Shown: positions 16,583 through 24,817 of the stretch, piece by piece
Position numbering within the stretch: the first letter of the stretch is position 1
Layout: each line of letters starts with the position of its first letter
Source: Puniceicoccaceae bacterium
GTDB lineage: Bacteria; Verrucomicrobiota; Verrucomicrobiia; Opitutales; JAFGAQ01
Reading direction: 5' to 3'
DNA length: 64,000 nucleotides
NCBI GenBank assembly: GCA_028285755.1
Contig: JANQOQ010000008.1
Coordinates: 833,399 to 897,398, forward strand
Notes under the pieces: model-generated
Seen by the model: only the letters and a program-made list of their open reading frames with translations
The model's database searches: none
Told to the model about the DNA's origin: nothing
Translations under genes and position numbers: made by a program

Positions 16583-17356
16583 ATGGATTATGAGCTTACA
16601 GGTAAAGTTGCGCTAATAACGGGCAGTTCGCGGGGCATAGGATTTGCGATTGCTAAGTGTCTGGCAGCTTACGGATGTAAGGTGGCTATTTGCGGACGTA
16701 ATGCAGATGACGTTAAGAAAGCGGAGACGAAAATTAGCCTGACCGGGGCTGAGGTATTTTCAAGGGTCGTAGATTTATCTCAGACCGCTGCAGTAGCTGA
16801 TATTGTAAAGAGTGTTACTGATCACTGGGGTGGCGTGGATATCCTGGTGAATAATGTGGGTGGCAATCGGCGAAAACCCTTTGAAGAGACAACTGAAGCG
16901 GATTGGGATGACCTGCTTGCGATAAACCTGCGCAATCAAATCACAGCATCCCGTGCGGTGATCCCCTACATGAAGGCTCAGCAATCAGGCAGCATCCTTT
17001 TCATTTCTACGATTTACGCTAAGGAGGTTGGAGCCAAAGGCCTCAGCCTTTACCAGGTGACCAAAGCCGCAGTAAATTCACTCTCCAAGGCGATGGCTGT
17101 GGAACTGGCCGAGCATGGAATACGGGTGAATACGGTTGCCCCGGGTTCGACCCGATTTGAAGGGGGAAGCTGGGATAAACGGGTCAAGGCGGATCCTGAA
17201 GGTATGGCTGAATTTGTTAAGCAGCAAATCCCCGCAGGCCGATTCGGAACAGCCCCCGAGATTGCTGAGACCGTTGCTTTCCTGGCGTCGCAAAAAGCAA
17301 GCATGATCACTGGGGCATGCCTCAATGTGGACGGAGGGCAGTCCAGGATTATCTGA
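16583..17356 (+). CDS. SDR family oxidoreductase
   Basis: This is a classical short-chain dehydrogenase of 257 residues. The cofactor loop is TGSSRGIG at residues 14-21 and the structural motif is NNVGG. The catalytic Ser is in FISTIYAKEVGAKG and the pair Y-x3-K is YQVTK, followed by PGSTR. The C-terminal NVDGGQ is typical of FabG-like members. It ends 2 bases before the amidohydrolase start, forming an operon with it and the DNA glycosylase. The substrate is unknown. Its ATG lies directly after a terminator, so transcription must arise by read-through or from a promoter inside the CsgG-like gene end. Confidence 0.92.
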   Translation: MDYELTGKVALITGSSRGIGFAIAKCLAAYGCKVAICGRNADDVKKAETKISLTGAEVFSRVVDLSQTAAVADIVKSVTDHWGGVDILVNNVGGNRRKPFEETTEADWDDLLAINLRNQITASRAVIPYMKAQQSGSILFISTIYAKEVGAKGLSLYQVTKAAVNSLSKAMAVELAEHGIRVNTVAPGSTRFEGGSWDKRVKADPEGMAEFVKQQIPAGRFGTAPEIAETVAFLASQKASMITGACLNVDGGQSRII

Positions 17357-17358
17357 GT

Positions 17359-18249
17359 ATGATTATCGACGCACATACCCACCTTTTCTGCCCGGAGATT
17401 ATCACGGATCCGTGCAAGTATGGGGATATTATCGGAGAGCAGCACTGGAAGGCATTGATGTGCCCCGAAACCGGGCAGTCTCTACAGAGCTGGGTAAGCC
17501 CGGAGAAAATGCTCGAAGATATGCAGGCTGCCGGAGTGGATCATGCGATCCTGCTTGCCTGGTATTGGCAACAGGAGGCGAGCTGTGAGCAGCACAATCG
17601 TTTCTATGCCCAGTGTTTAAAGGATTTCCCGGGTCATTTTTCTGCTTTTTTGGGTATCGTTCCAAAAAACAAGGATCATGTGAAACGCCAGCTGGAGTTT
17701 GCGCTTGAACACGGATTCATCGGAATTGGGGAGATGCATCCGGGAGTTCAGAAGTTCAGTCTCAAGGATGATTTATGGGTGGAGGTCATTGAGTTTGCGG
17801 TGGAAAACAACCTGGCAGTGAACCTCCACGTAACGGAGCCGCTGGGTCGTAATTATACCCCTCGCGCGGATACTGACTTTCGGGAAATCCAGTGGCTCAT
17901 CGAGCATTTCCCTGATCTCAAGCTGGTGCTCTCACACTGGGGTGGATTGGTCTTATTTCATGAGCTCAATCCATACATCCGCAAGTGCTTTAAAAATGTG
18001 TATTACGATACCGCGGCGAGTCCCTTGTTATATGACAATGCTATCTTTAATCATGCGTTCACTGTGATCAGTGATGATAAACTGATCTATGGCTCCGACT
18101 ATTCGCTCAATCTCTATCCATCCCAAAATAGCGATGCGGACTTTAAGAGTTTCCTCGATAATATCGATAACCTTGAGTTGACTGAGTCGCAAAAAGCAAA
18201 ACTGCTGTCAGAGAATGCAAAAAAGCGATTTGGAATTGGACTTACCTGA
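17359..18249 (+). CDS. Amidohydrolase family protein (Amidohydro_2 type)
   Basis: The ATG at 17359 gives 296 residues starting MIIDAHTHLF. The longer reading from 17317 would overlap the SDR gene and precede the metal motif with unrelated sequence. Metal ligands of the TIM-barrel hydrolase are visible: HTH at the start, LHV at about 156, LSHWGG at about 191 and GSDYSLN near the end. Members decarboxylate or hydrolyse cyclic and aromatic substrates. The preceding SDR suggests the two act on one small catabolic compound, which is inference. It overlaps the DNA glycosylase gene by 35 bases. Confidence 0.88.
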   Translation: MIIDAHTHLFCPEIITDPCKYGDIIGEQHWKALMCPETGQSLQSWVSPEKMLEDMQAAGVDHAILLAWYWQQEASCEQHNRFYAQCLKDFPGHFSAFLGIVPKNKDHVKRQLEFALEHGFIGIGEMHPGVQKFSLKDDLWVEVIEFAVENNLAVNLHVTEPLGRNYTPRADTDFREIQWLIEHFPDLKLVLSHWGGLVLFHELNPYIRKCFKNVYYDTAASPLLYDNAIFNHAFTVISDDKLIYGSDYSLNLYPSQNSDADFKSFLDNIDNLELTESQKAKLLSENAKKRFGIGLT

Positions 18250-18742
18250 TTTAAATCTCGGGGCAACGGCCTTGGCTCCTCAGCTATTGGCGTGCAATCT
18301 CTGTCTGCAAAAAGGGGAGACTGTCGTGAAGTATCCGATCAATGAGGTTGAGGCCTACGAAGGTTTTGAGGATAAGGCTTCGCATGCGCATCGGGGGATG
18401 ACCCCGCGCAATGAAATCATGTTCGGGCCTGCGGGCTATTGGTATGTTTACTTATGTTACGGGGTGCATTGGCTGCTGAATTTGGTCAGTGGCCCGGCCG
18501 AATATCCATCGGCGGTCCTAATCCGTGGGATCGGTTCCTATGATGGGCCGGGAAAACTAACCAAAGCGCTCAACATCGACAAATCCTTTAACAAAGAACG
18601 CTGTGATCCTGTGAGTGGGCTCTGGATGGAACGCAATTCGATGCTCTCCGAAGTTCAATATGATATTACCCCGCGGATTGGCGTGGACTCCGCCGGCAGG
18701 GAGTGGGCTGATAAACCGTTGCGCTTCGTGATCAGGAATTAG
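18215..18742 (+). CDS. DNA-3-methyladenine glycosylase (AAG/MPG family)
   Basis: This protein of 175 residues removes alkylated purines from DNA. Core segments are VKYPINEVEAYEGFEDKASH, with the catalytic Glu, then HRGMTPRNEIMFGPAGYWYVYLCYG and the intercalating Tyr region. GPGKLTKALNID completes the family pattern. It is slightly shorter than the usual 190-200 residues. The start overlaps the amidohydrolase by 35 bases, so a later in-frame start is possible. It is the second base-excision glycosylase in the window. It converges on a HAD gene with an 11-base overlap. Confidence 0.9.
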   Translation: MQKSDLELDLPDLNLGATALAPQLLACNLCLQKGETVVKYPINEVEAYEGFEDKASHAHRGMTPRNEIMFGPAGYWYVYLCYGVHWLLNLVSGPAEYPSAVLIRGIGSYDGPGKLTKALNIDKSFNKERCDPVSGLWMERNSMLSEVQYDITPRIGVDSAGREWADKPLRFVIRN

Positions 18743-19448
18743 CGGTTTCCTGGAGTTGAATCAGAAGATCCGGAAGCTCCTGAATCGATTTTAGTGCAAA
18801 AAAGCCCGGAGTATCTTCATCGGGAACTTCGGCCACTTCATGAACCCATGTAATTTCGTAGGGTATGTAGGCAGCGTTACCGCCAAGCTCGAGTATGGGC
18901 AATATATCCGAGCGCAGGGAATTACCTACCATCAAGATTTCTTCCGGGCACAGGCCCAGCTGGTTGAGGATTTTGCCATAACCTTTTGCACTCTTATCAC
19001 TGACAATGTGGATATTCTGAAAGTAATTACTTAAACCAGACCGTCTGATTTTGGCCTGCTGATCCCGCAGATCGCCCTTGGTAATCAATATTAATGGATA
19101 GATGCTCGCGACCCCTTCGATAACTTCCTTTACATCGTCCAGCAGAACCACATCTGCCTCCAGCATGGAACGCGTAATATCCAGTATTTTCTGGATTTCG
19201 CTGGCCGGTATCTGATGTTCGGTTAGGCTGAGTGCTGTTTCAATCATGGATAGAGTGAAGGCCTTGATACCGTATCCATATAACTCCAGATTACGCATTT
19301 CGGTGTCATGCAACGACTTTTCCACCCATGCTTTTTCGTGATATTTGGACATGAGCTGAAAATACTGGTCATGAGCGACAGAGAATAAGTGCTCATTGTG
19401 CCAGAGGGTGTCGTCTGCATCGAAAGCGATTAACCGAATCTTGCTCAT
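18732..19448 (-). CDS. HAD family hydrolase (YjjG-like)
   Basis: This cytoplasmic phosphatase of 238 residues has HAD motif I FDADDTLWHN, with the nucleophile and general-acid Asp, at residues 9-18. A helical cap domain follows. Motif II is LILITKGD, a Lys lies in the SDKSAKGYGKIL region, and motif IV is MVGNSLRSDILP. Pyrimidine nucleotide or other small phosphate esters are the usual substrates of YjjG-like members. It is monocistronic and diverges from the large PEPCK-like gene. Confidence 0.9.
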   Translation of the reverse strand: MSKIRLIAFDADDTLWHNEHLFSVAHDQYFQLMSKYHEKAWVEKSLHDTEMRNLELYGYGIKAFTLSMIETALSLTEHQIPASEIQKILDITRSMLEADVVLLDDVKEVIEGVASIYPLILITKGDLRDQQAKIRRSGLSNYFQNIHIVSDKSAKGYGKILNQLGLCPEEILMVGNSLRSDILPILELGGNAAYIPYEITWVHEVAEVPDEDTPGFFALKSIQELPDLLIQLQETANS

Positions 19449-19544
19449 ACACGCGATATGTATTTTCTACAGCTGGGTGTCGATAGTGATTTTTAAAGAT
19501 TGTAAAAAAACGCCGATAACAGATATGAAATCCTGTTACAACCT

Positions 19545-19577
19545 CTTAACATAAGCAAAGCGATTTTGCTTGTTAAG
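19545..19577. promoter_or_regulatory. Imperfect inverted repeat upstream of the 1149-residue protein gene
   Basis: CTTAACATAAGCAAA on the left mirrors TTTGCTTGTTAAG on the right, with a one- or two-base bulge and a short GCGA loop. It lies 67 bases before the ATG at 19644 within a 195-base divergent intergenic region. It has no T tail, so it is more likely an operator or leader structure than a terminator. Confidence 0.4.
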
Positions 19578-19643
19578 GCTGGTGTTAATTGTTGGAAACA
19601 AATTTAATAACTATCTACTAAACGCCGAACTAACATCAAAACT

Positions 19644-22600
19644 ATGAATCAAGAAGAAATGGAATTGCGTCTGGGCTGGGAAAAAGAAAGCGATGCCCAG
19701 GAAGTTGTAGAATACATTAACCTGAAGTTAGCTGCATTAGGGCACCCGATCTTCGGGGATATGGACGACTTTAAGTTCCTGCGTATGAGCTCTTCGATTC
19801 TGGCGAACATGCGTGAAAAAAACCGCCTGCTGAGTGAGCACCTTCCGCCGGTAGATCGCCGTATACAGGACTTTCTGGACCGTCAACTGAGCGAAGTATT
19901 CGGTGACTCCGTGCCGCGCCTTCCAACCGGCACCTTTGTATTGGACAGGCATGGACTTGCACGTTGCATGTCGCTGCCGCCCGATCAGGATTACTTTGAG
20001 TCTGACATCGTAAAATCATACCGTGTAAAGCAGGGTATCCTGAATAACCCGAAGGCAGACCGCCGAACTACAAAAGGCTCCTTCCACGTTGCGGAAACCG
20101 GGTTTCCCATTCCTGCAGACAAGATTGCGGTGCCCTTGGTTACATTTGGTAAACTATACGAACTAGCGCTGCAACCACCCCCAGAAGTTAAGGAATTGCC
20201 GTTTACTGCCACGCAGGAAGACAAGGCACGCATCTTCGTTTCCCTGATGCTGAAACCCAAAGTCATACCCAATGTGGCAGGTTTCAGCAGTGAAATGCAC
20301 AACGAGATTCGTTTCTTTGCACCGGGAACCCTGATTTCAAACCTTGATTTCGTGGAATCCATTTTTGGCAACGCCGGAGACCCTTTCCTTCCTGAAAATG
20401 ACTCAGCGCTCGACCCTGAAGGTTGGACCGGTCATAGCGGTTGTATCATTCTGGCCCCTCAATTGACCAAGGCCAAAAAGAAGGACGTAGGTTTGCCACA
20501 CATCGATGATGCCACTGAGGTTCAAAAAGCGACCGGTATGTGCTGGGAGAGTGAGGATGAGCTCTACAATAATGGTACGCCTTTCAAGATTACATGTCGC
20601 GATAACTCGGGGGTTATGGTCACCTTGATCGCAGATAACTACTACGGTTACTGTAAAAAGGAGGTGAAGACACAGATCGGCTTCTCAGCCAACCTGCATG
20701 GGCTGGCCGAGGAAGAGCACGCGGGAGGTGCAGTTGCCTACGCTTCTTACGATTTGGGGGAGGATGTTCAATTTCCCAACCGCGATTTGGATACGGACCA
20801 CCGCTTTGAAGATACACTGGCAGCACTCGGTGACTCAGCGATTGTTCAGGAAGGTGGCTGGGCGATAGATCGCAACGATCCGAACATCATCTATTTGCCG
20901 CATGAAGTGCGCTTTGATCTGCCGAATGTGCAGATCAGCTGGCAATACGAAGGAGAAACCGTTTCCATTAAAATTGGACCCAATAAGACATACATCATGC
21001 CTTCAGGCTACAAAGTGCGTATGGAGCGCCCTACGGAAACCGCACGCTGGTCACTCGTGGGAACGGTTGCCGAAGGGGTATTCTGTCACAAACCTTGTAC
21101 CGTTTCGGGTGGAGGTAAGAGTGAAATATCTAAATCCATCCAGGACGCGATTCTTTACGGCTCATTCTTTATCGTGAATTTTCATCGCGATTTCGATCAG
21201 GTGGAGCAGATATTGGATGCCTCCTACGGAGGAAGATATGCGGATCCGGCTTTCAATCACGGTGAGAATTCCCGTGGTATTCTGGATCCAAAGCGCTCGC
21301 TTGGCTCTGTTGTGAAGTTGCTAACTCCATCGGATGAATATACCGAGGAATACAACCGTTGGTTAAAGGGCATTCCCTCTCACGTGAAGGATTTGGTGTT
21401 CCTGATCAAGCGATACTATCGTGACGATTGGGGCGACAATTGGCGTGAGCGTTTCGCGGTGGATGATATTAATGGCAAGAATGGGCATGAGTTGAAGTAT
21501 CGCAATATGTATATCCAGAGTGGAGCGCTGCGAATCGGCTATAATGAGGATACGGGTTGGCGCACATTTGGTCTGCGCAAGGATTTCTATCCGGCTACTA
21601 AAATACAAACCGAGGATGATATTTCAGCATCTGTGGTCGTGCCTCTGGAGCGTATCGAAGGCAAGTTACCTGCGAATTCCACACGCCCTGCTTACAAGTT
21701 TATTAATAACTGTGAGTATCGTTTGTTTCAGCGCCCGGATGAAGCGATCCACCGCGGCTATGATAAAACCACCGAGCATGACTACGCGAAGGGAAATCTC
21801 TTCTTCTCGAATTATGAGCCTTTGACGCATGATCAGGCCAAAGAGCTGGTGCAGGATGCTATCCGCTTTAGCTACTACACCGAGCCGATGCAAAAGGTGA
21901 TCCGCGAGTATGTGGAAAACCCAACCACGGATTACATGATTTCCAGTGCTCACCCGCGCCTTGTAGATGGCATTCCCACGAAAAACCCGCGCTACTTGCA
22001 GAACCGTCCGGATCTTACGAAACCTGAGGTGCAATACGTTTCCGATATTGGCACTCATTTGCGCCGACGCATTCCCTTGAATGAGCCTTTGCCCGTGCCC
22101 GTGAAGGCCGTGCTTGCCGGCCGTCGCAATAATCCGCCCGATGAGGGAGTTCGAGCCCTTTGTGTCTATAATCCTATTCACTATCAAGAGCTCCCTGAGC
22201 TTTTCATGGATTTTATCGCGAGTTTGACGGGTAAGAGCCCATCCACGACCGGAGCAGGTTCTGAGGGAGCACTTACCAAGGGTCCATTTAACGCCCTTCC
22301 ACCGATTATTGACCTGAATAACGCACTGGTATCCTACATTCTGACAGGCACCGGTTGCTTCTCAAGTGCTGCAGGTTATGTAGGACCCAAGATGAAGGTC
22401 GACCATGATGTGTCACTGCTGGTCCCGGAAATCTGGTGCCGCATGCGTGACCATGAGCGCGATCCGCAATGGCTGATGGACAATGAATACATGAGTCAGT
22501 GCCAGGATTTTCAGCACAATGGTAATCTGGTGCTGGGAAGCCGTCTCGGTTGGCGTATCAATAACAAATTTGTTATCGAGATTTTGGGTAGAATTTTCTC

Positions 22601-23093
22601 AAATCCAACAACGGTATTCACAGAGTCCATGATCTTCCCTGAAAAGCAGGATATGGATATCTTTGTGGATGGCGTAAATAATATCGTGGAAGCGCAGAAA
22701 TGGGTTGCCCAATACTATTTCGATGATGGTAGCGTGGAGCTGGCATGTCCCCCGTTGAAAGCACTCTTGCACATTATGGTGAATGGTGAATACAATGGAC
22801 AATGGGTCACCAGTGAAGAGCTGCGCAATCAGTTTACATACGAAAGCATGATCAACAGTGATTGGTATGCGGAACGTCTCGATACTTATCAGCAGCTTGA
22901 AACCAAGCGTTTAGAGAAAATTAAGAACTACATCGAGCGCTATAAAACCAATCCTGCGAATATCGAGTTCTTTGGGGCTGATAATATTGAAGCGCGCATG
23001 AACTTTATTGAGAGCCGTCTGGGTCAAATCCAGTCGGACGGTTTTAAGGCGGCGTATCAAGGTTCCCTGGGAACCGACCCTGCGGTGTCCTGA
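19644..23093 (+). CDS. Probable pyrophosphate-type phosphoenolpyruvate carboxykinase family protein
   Basis: This very large cytoplasmic protein of 1149 residues has no signal peptide or membrane segment. A phosphate-binding-like loop reads VSGGGKSEISKS at about residue 490. Later come GRRNNPPDEGVRALCVYNP and TGKSPSTTGAGSEGALTKGP (about 860-890). The size matches the pyrophosphate-dependent PEP carboxykinases of Entamoeba and Propionibacterium, which interconvert oxaloacetate and PEP with phosphate/pyrophosphate. I make this call from length and general character, not from an alignment. An uncharacterised family related to PEPCK remains possible. It is monocistronic, with an inverted repeat upstream. 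Confidence 0.55.
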   Translation: MNQEEMELRLGWEKESDAQEVVEYINLKLAALGHPIFGDMDDFKFLRMSSSILANMREKNRLLSEHLPPVDRRIQDFLDRQLSEVFGDSVPRLPTGTFVLDRHGLARCMSLPPDQDYFESDIVKSYRVKQGILNNPKADRRTTKGSFHVAETGFPIPADKIAVPLVTFGKLYELALQPPPEVKELPFTATQEDKARIFVSLMLKPKVIPNVAGFSSEMHNEIRFFAPGTLISNLDFVESIFGNAGDPFLPENDSALDPEGWTGHSGCIILAPQLTKAKKKDVGLPHIDDATEVQKATGMCWESEDELYNNGTPFKITCRDNSGVMVTLIADNYYGYCKKEVKTQIGFSANLHGLAEEEHAGGAVAYASYDLGEDVQFPNRDLDTDHRFEDTLAALGDSAIVQEGGWAIDRNDPNIIYLPHEVRFDLPNVQISWQYEGETVSIKIGPNKTYIMPSGYKVRMERPTETARWSLVGTVAEGVFCHKPCTVSGGGKSEISKSIQDAILYGSFFIVNFHRDFDQVEQILDASYGGRYADPAFNHGENSRGILDPKRSLGSVVKLLTPSDEYTEEYNRWLKGIPSHVKDLVFLIKRYYRDDWGDNWRERFAVDDINGKNGHELKYRNMYIQSGALRIGYNEDTGWRTFGLRKDFYPATKIQTEDDISASVVVPLERIEGKLPANSTRPAYKFINNCEYRLFQRPDEAIHRGYDKTTEHDYAKGNLFFSNYEPLTHDQAKELVQDAIRFSYYTEPMQKVIREYVENPTTDYMISSAHPRLVDGIPTKNPRYLQNRPDLTKPEVQYVSDIGTHLRRRIPLNEPLPVPVKAVLAGRRNNPPDEGVRALCVYNPIHYQELPELFMDFIASLTGKSPSTTGAGSEGALTKGPFNALPPIIDLNNALVSYILTGTGCFSSAAGYVGPKMKVDHDVSLLVPEIWCRMRDHERDPQWLMDNEYMSQCQDFQHNGNLVLGSRLGWRINNKFVIEILGRIFSNPTTVFTESMIFPEKQDMDIFVDGVNNIVEAQKWVAQYYFDDGSVELACPPLKALLHIMVNGEYNGQWVTSEELRNQFTYESMINSDWYAERLDTYQQLETKRLEKIKNYIERYKTNPANIEFFGADNIEARMNFIESRLGQIQSDGFKAAYQGSLGTDPAVS

Positions 23094-23110
23094 TTTTTTT
23101 AACTAGAGCG

Positions 23111-23545
23111 CTATTCCATCAAATGGGGGTAGCGCTCAAACAAAATCGCCGGAATCTGACCCAGGCACAGGAAGATAATCGTCCCTTCGAGCCCGGGGAC
23201 TCCGAGTCGCCGCCCCTCTGAGGCTGCGACGGAGGAGTCGATCATGATATTCGCGATCAGCAGAAAGACGAATACGAAGGAGAGGATGAGAAAGCCGATC
23301 ATACCAACCTTCCATTGCTTCGCAGATTTCAGTTTAATCCAGGGAAACACCATCCAGATCGCGTAGAGCATTGTATAAAAAAAACTCAGATAATTGACCC
23401 AGGGGTAGAGCGCGGCATCTACTGCCAGGAGTTTATTGACCGCCCATACCAGCAGCAGTACGGCGACTGCATAAGCCGACATCCGTGCATACTTAATCAG
23501 TATGCGATTGTATTTACTGGTATCTGTAGAGTCGTAGGTTGTCAT
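23111..23545 (-). CDS. Small multi-pass membrane protein of the SCO operon
   Basis: This protein of 144 residues starts from the ATG that overlaps the preceding lipoprotein stop (ATGA). Four hydrophobic helices are seen: AYAVAVLLLVWAVN, YLSFFYTMLYAIWMVF, IGFLILSFVFVFLLIA and GTIIFLCLGQIPAIL. I do not recognise a named family. As the last gene of a minus-strand run that begins with SCO, it may take part in oxidase assembly, which is inference from context only. Confidence 0.78.
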   Translation of the reverse strand: MTTYDSTDTSKYNRILIKYARMSAYAVAVLLLVWAVNKLLAVDAALYPWVNYLSFFYTMLYAIWMVFPWIKLKSAKQWKVGMIGFLILSFVFVFLLIANIMIDSSVAASEGRRLGVPGLEGTIIFLCLGQIPAILFERYPHLME

Positions 23546-23961
23546 GGCTGAATGGGATTTACGATAATCCACGCATCTTCTTTTTTGCCAACCAGCAAAT
23601 TCAGCTCCTGCGAGATTTCGGTATCATAGCGCACATACATTATCCAGAGCGGCTGCAGGTTTGGCTTAAAGGTTGCGGGAAAATAAATGGGGTCATGTTG
23701 CTCAGGGATGTATTCCTGAAATGCAACGTCCAGGATAGGGATGTCCTGCTCGTAGTAATAAGCCTGCAGAATGCTCTGTCGCATTTCAGCACTTACATTA
23801 TCCCAGTAGTAGAGTTCGAATAGTGCCGAGGTGTTTTGCGCGTTGTGCTGCTTTTTGAAGGTTTTTCCAAAATCAATGAGCCCATCGGGTAATTCCACCC
23901 GTTGACAGCCGATCGTGATTAAGAGGAGTGCAAGCAGCCAGGCGTTAGATAACCTCAACAT
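23542..23961 (-). CDS. Putative lipoprotein of the SCO operon
   Basis: The start MLRLSNAWLLALLLITIGC gives 139 residues with a clear lipobox (LITIGC), so the mature protein should be lipid-anchored at Cys19. The rest is hydrophilic, with aromatic-rich strands (FELYYWDN, LQPLWIMYVRYDTEI) and no Cys or His cluster. It overlaps the upstream gene by 17 bases and the next by 4, so it is translationally coupled on both sides. The function is unknown. It probably works with the neighbouring SCO and HLHP-type proteins. Confidence 0.78.
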   Translation of the reverse strand: MLRLSNAWLLALLLITIGCQRVELPDGLIDFGKTFKKQHNAQNTSALFELYYWDNVSAEMRQSILQAYYYEQDIPILDVAFQEYIPEQHDPIYFPATFKPNLQPLWIMYVRYDTEISQELNLLVGKKEDAWIIVNPIQP

Positions 23962-24814
23962 CGCGCGGAATGTAATGCATTTGCCCATCAATCATGATTT
24001 GCGCCCACAATTTATAGGTACCTGGCTCATTGGTGAAAAAGGTGAAATCCACTTGAGCGGTATTATCCACGAGGGTTGCTTCATCCTCAATCGGGTGAAT
24101 GTGAGCAAATCCTATTCGCCCCGGTAGAAAAGCGACGACATGTGCGTAGGCATCCATCACCTTTTCCAGATTAACCGCATTGCCTCCCTTATCGACGACT
24201 TGGACGGAGAAATCATTCCAGCGTTTCTTGCGGACGGTTTCGGCATCAAAATTCCAGACTACATCAATGGAATCCGGTAGGGTGCTTTGCAGGATTTCCG
24301 GTTTTTCAACATTTTCCGCGACCAATGCTCCAGTAGTGATGGCCTGTGAGCGGGTTTTGATCGGCACGCACTCCACGTAGATTTCATAATTACCGGGCAA
24401 CCGCGGTTGAAAGCTGAATGTCCATTCCCCGGTGGGCCCGAGCGGGGTGGGGTGCAGGTGATGATAATCCTGATAGGACTCGTGGATGAGCATCATGTGA
24501 ATTCTTTCGGTATGGGTAATGGCCAGCTCGTGCGGCAGGATAAGCTCACCCTTAGGGCTCAATACCTGGACACTGCCTTCGATAATATCCGCTTGTTGAT
24601 CGTAGGCCATTGCCAACTGAGTGGGGAATCCCAATACCTCAAGGTCGAGAAATCCGGCCGGCCCATCTGCGCACATTTCAATACCGTCTTCGGTAACCTT
24701 CGTCACCTCATAATGAAGAAATTCACATTTGGCAGCCGGGATATTGCGCAGCCCAAAATAAACTCCCACAAAGAACAGGGAAATGAGTAAAACTGAAATG
24801 TTTGTGCGGTTCAT
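23945..24814 (-). CDS. Membrane-anchored periplasmic protein with two HLHP/HIHP-type modules
   Basis: This protein of 289 residues has an N-terminal helix (ISVLLISLFFVGVYFG) that acts as anchor or signal. Two similar beta modules follow. The first has RIHMMLIHESYQDYHHLHP and then a PGNYEIYVECVP strand. The second has AYAHVVAFLPGRIGFAHIHP and then PGTYKLWAQIMIDG. This repeated H-x-H-P plus G-x-Y pattern occurs in secreted proteins linked to copper handling, and the many His and Met side chains suit metal binding. It starts 3 bases after the SCO gene, so it may pass copper to or from SCO. That role is inferred. Confidence 0.75.
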   Translation of the reverse strand: MNRTNISVLLISLFFVGVYFGLRNIPAAKCEFLHYEVTKVTEDGIEMCADGPAGFLDLEVLGFPTQLAMAYDQQADIIEGSVQVLSPKGELILPHELAITHTERIHMMLIHESYQDYHHLHPTPLGPTGEWTFSFQPRLPGNYEIYVECVPIKTRSQAITTGALVAENVEKPEILQSTLPDSIDVVWNFDAETVRKKRWNDFSVQVVDKGGNAVNLEKVMDAYAHVVAFLPGRIGFAHIHPIEDEATLVDNTAQVDFTFFTNEPGTYKLWAQIMIDGQMHYIPRDVEVI

Positions 24815-24817
24815 AGC

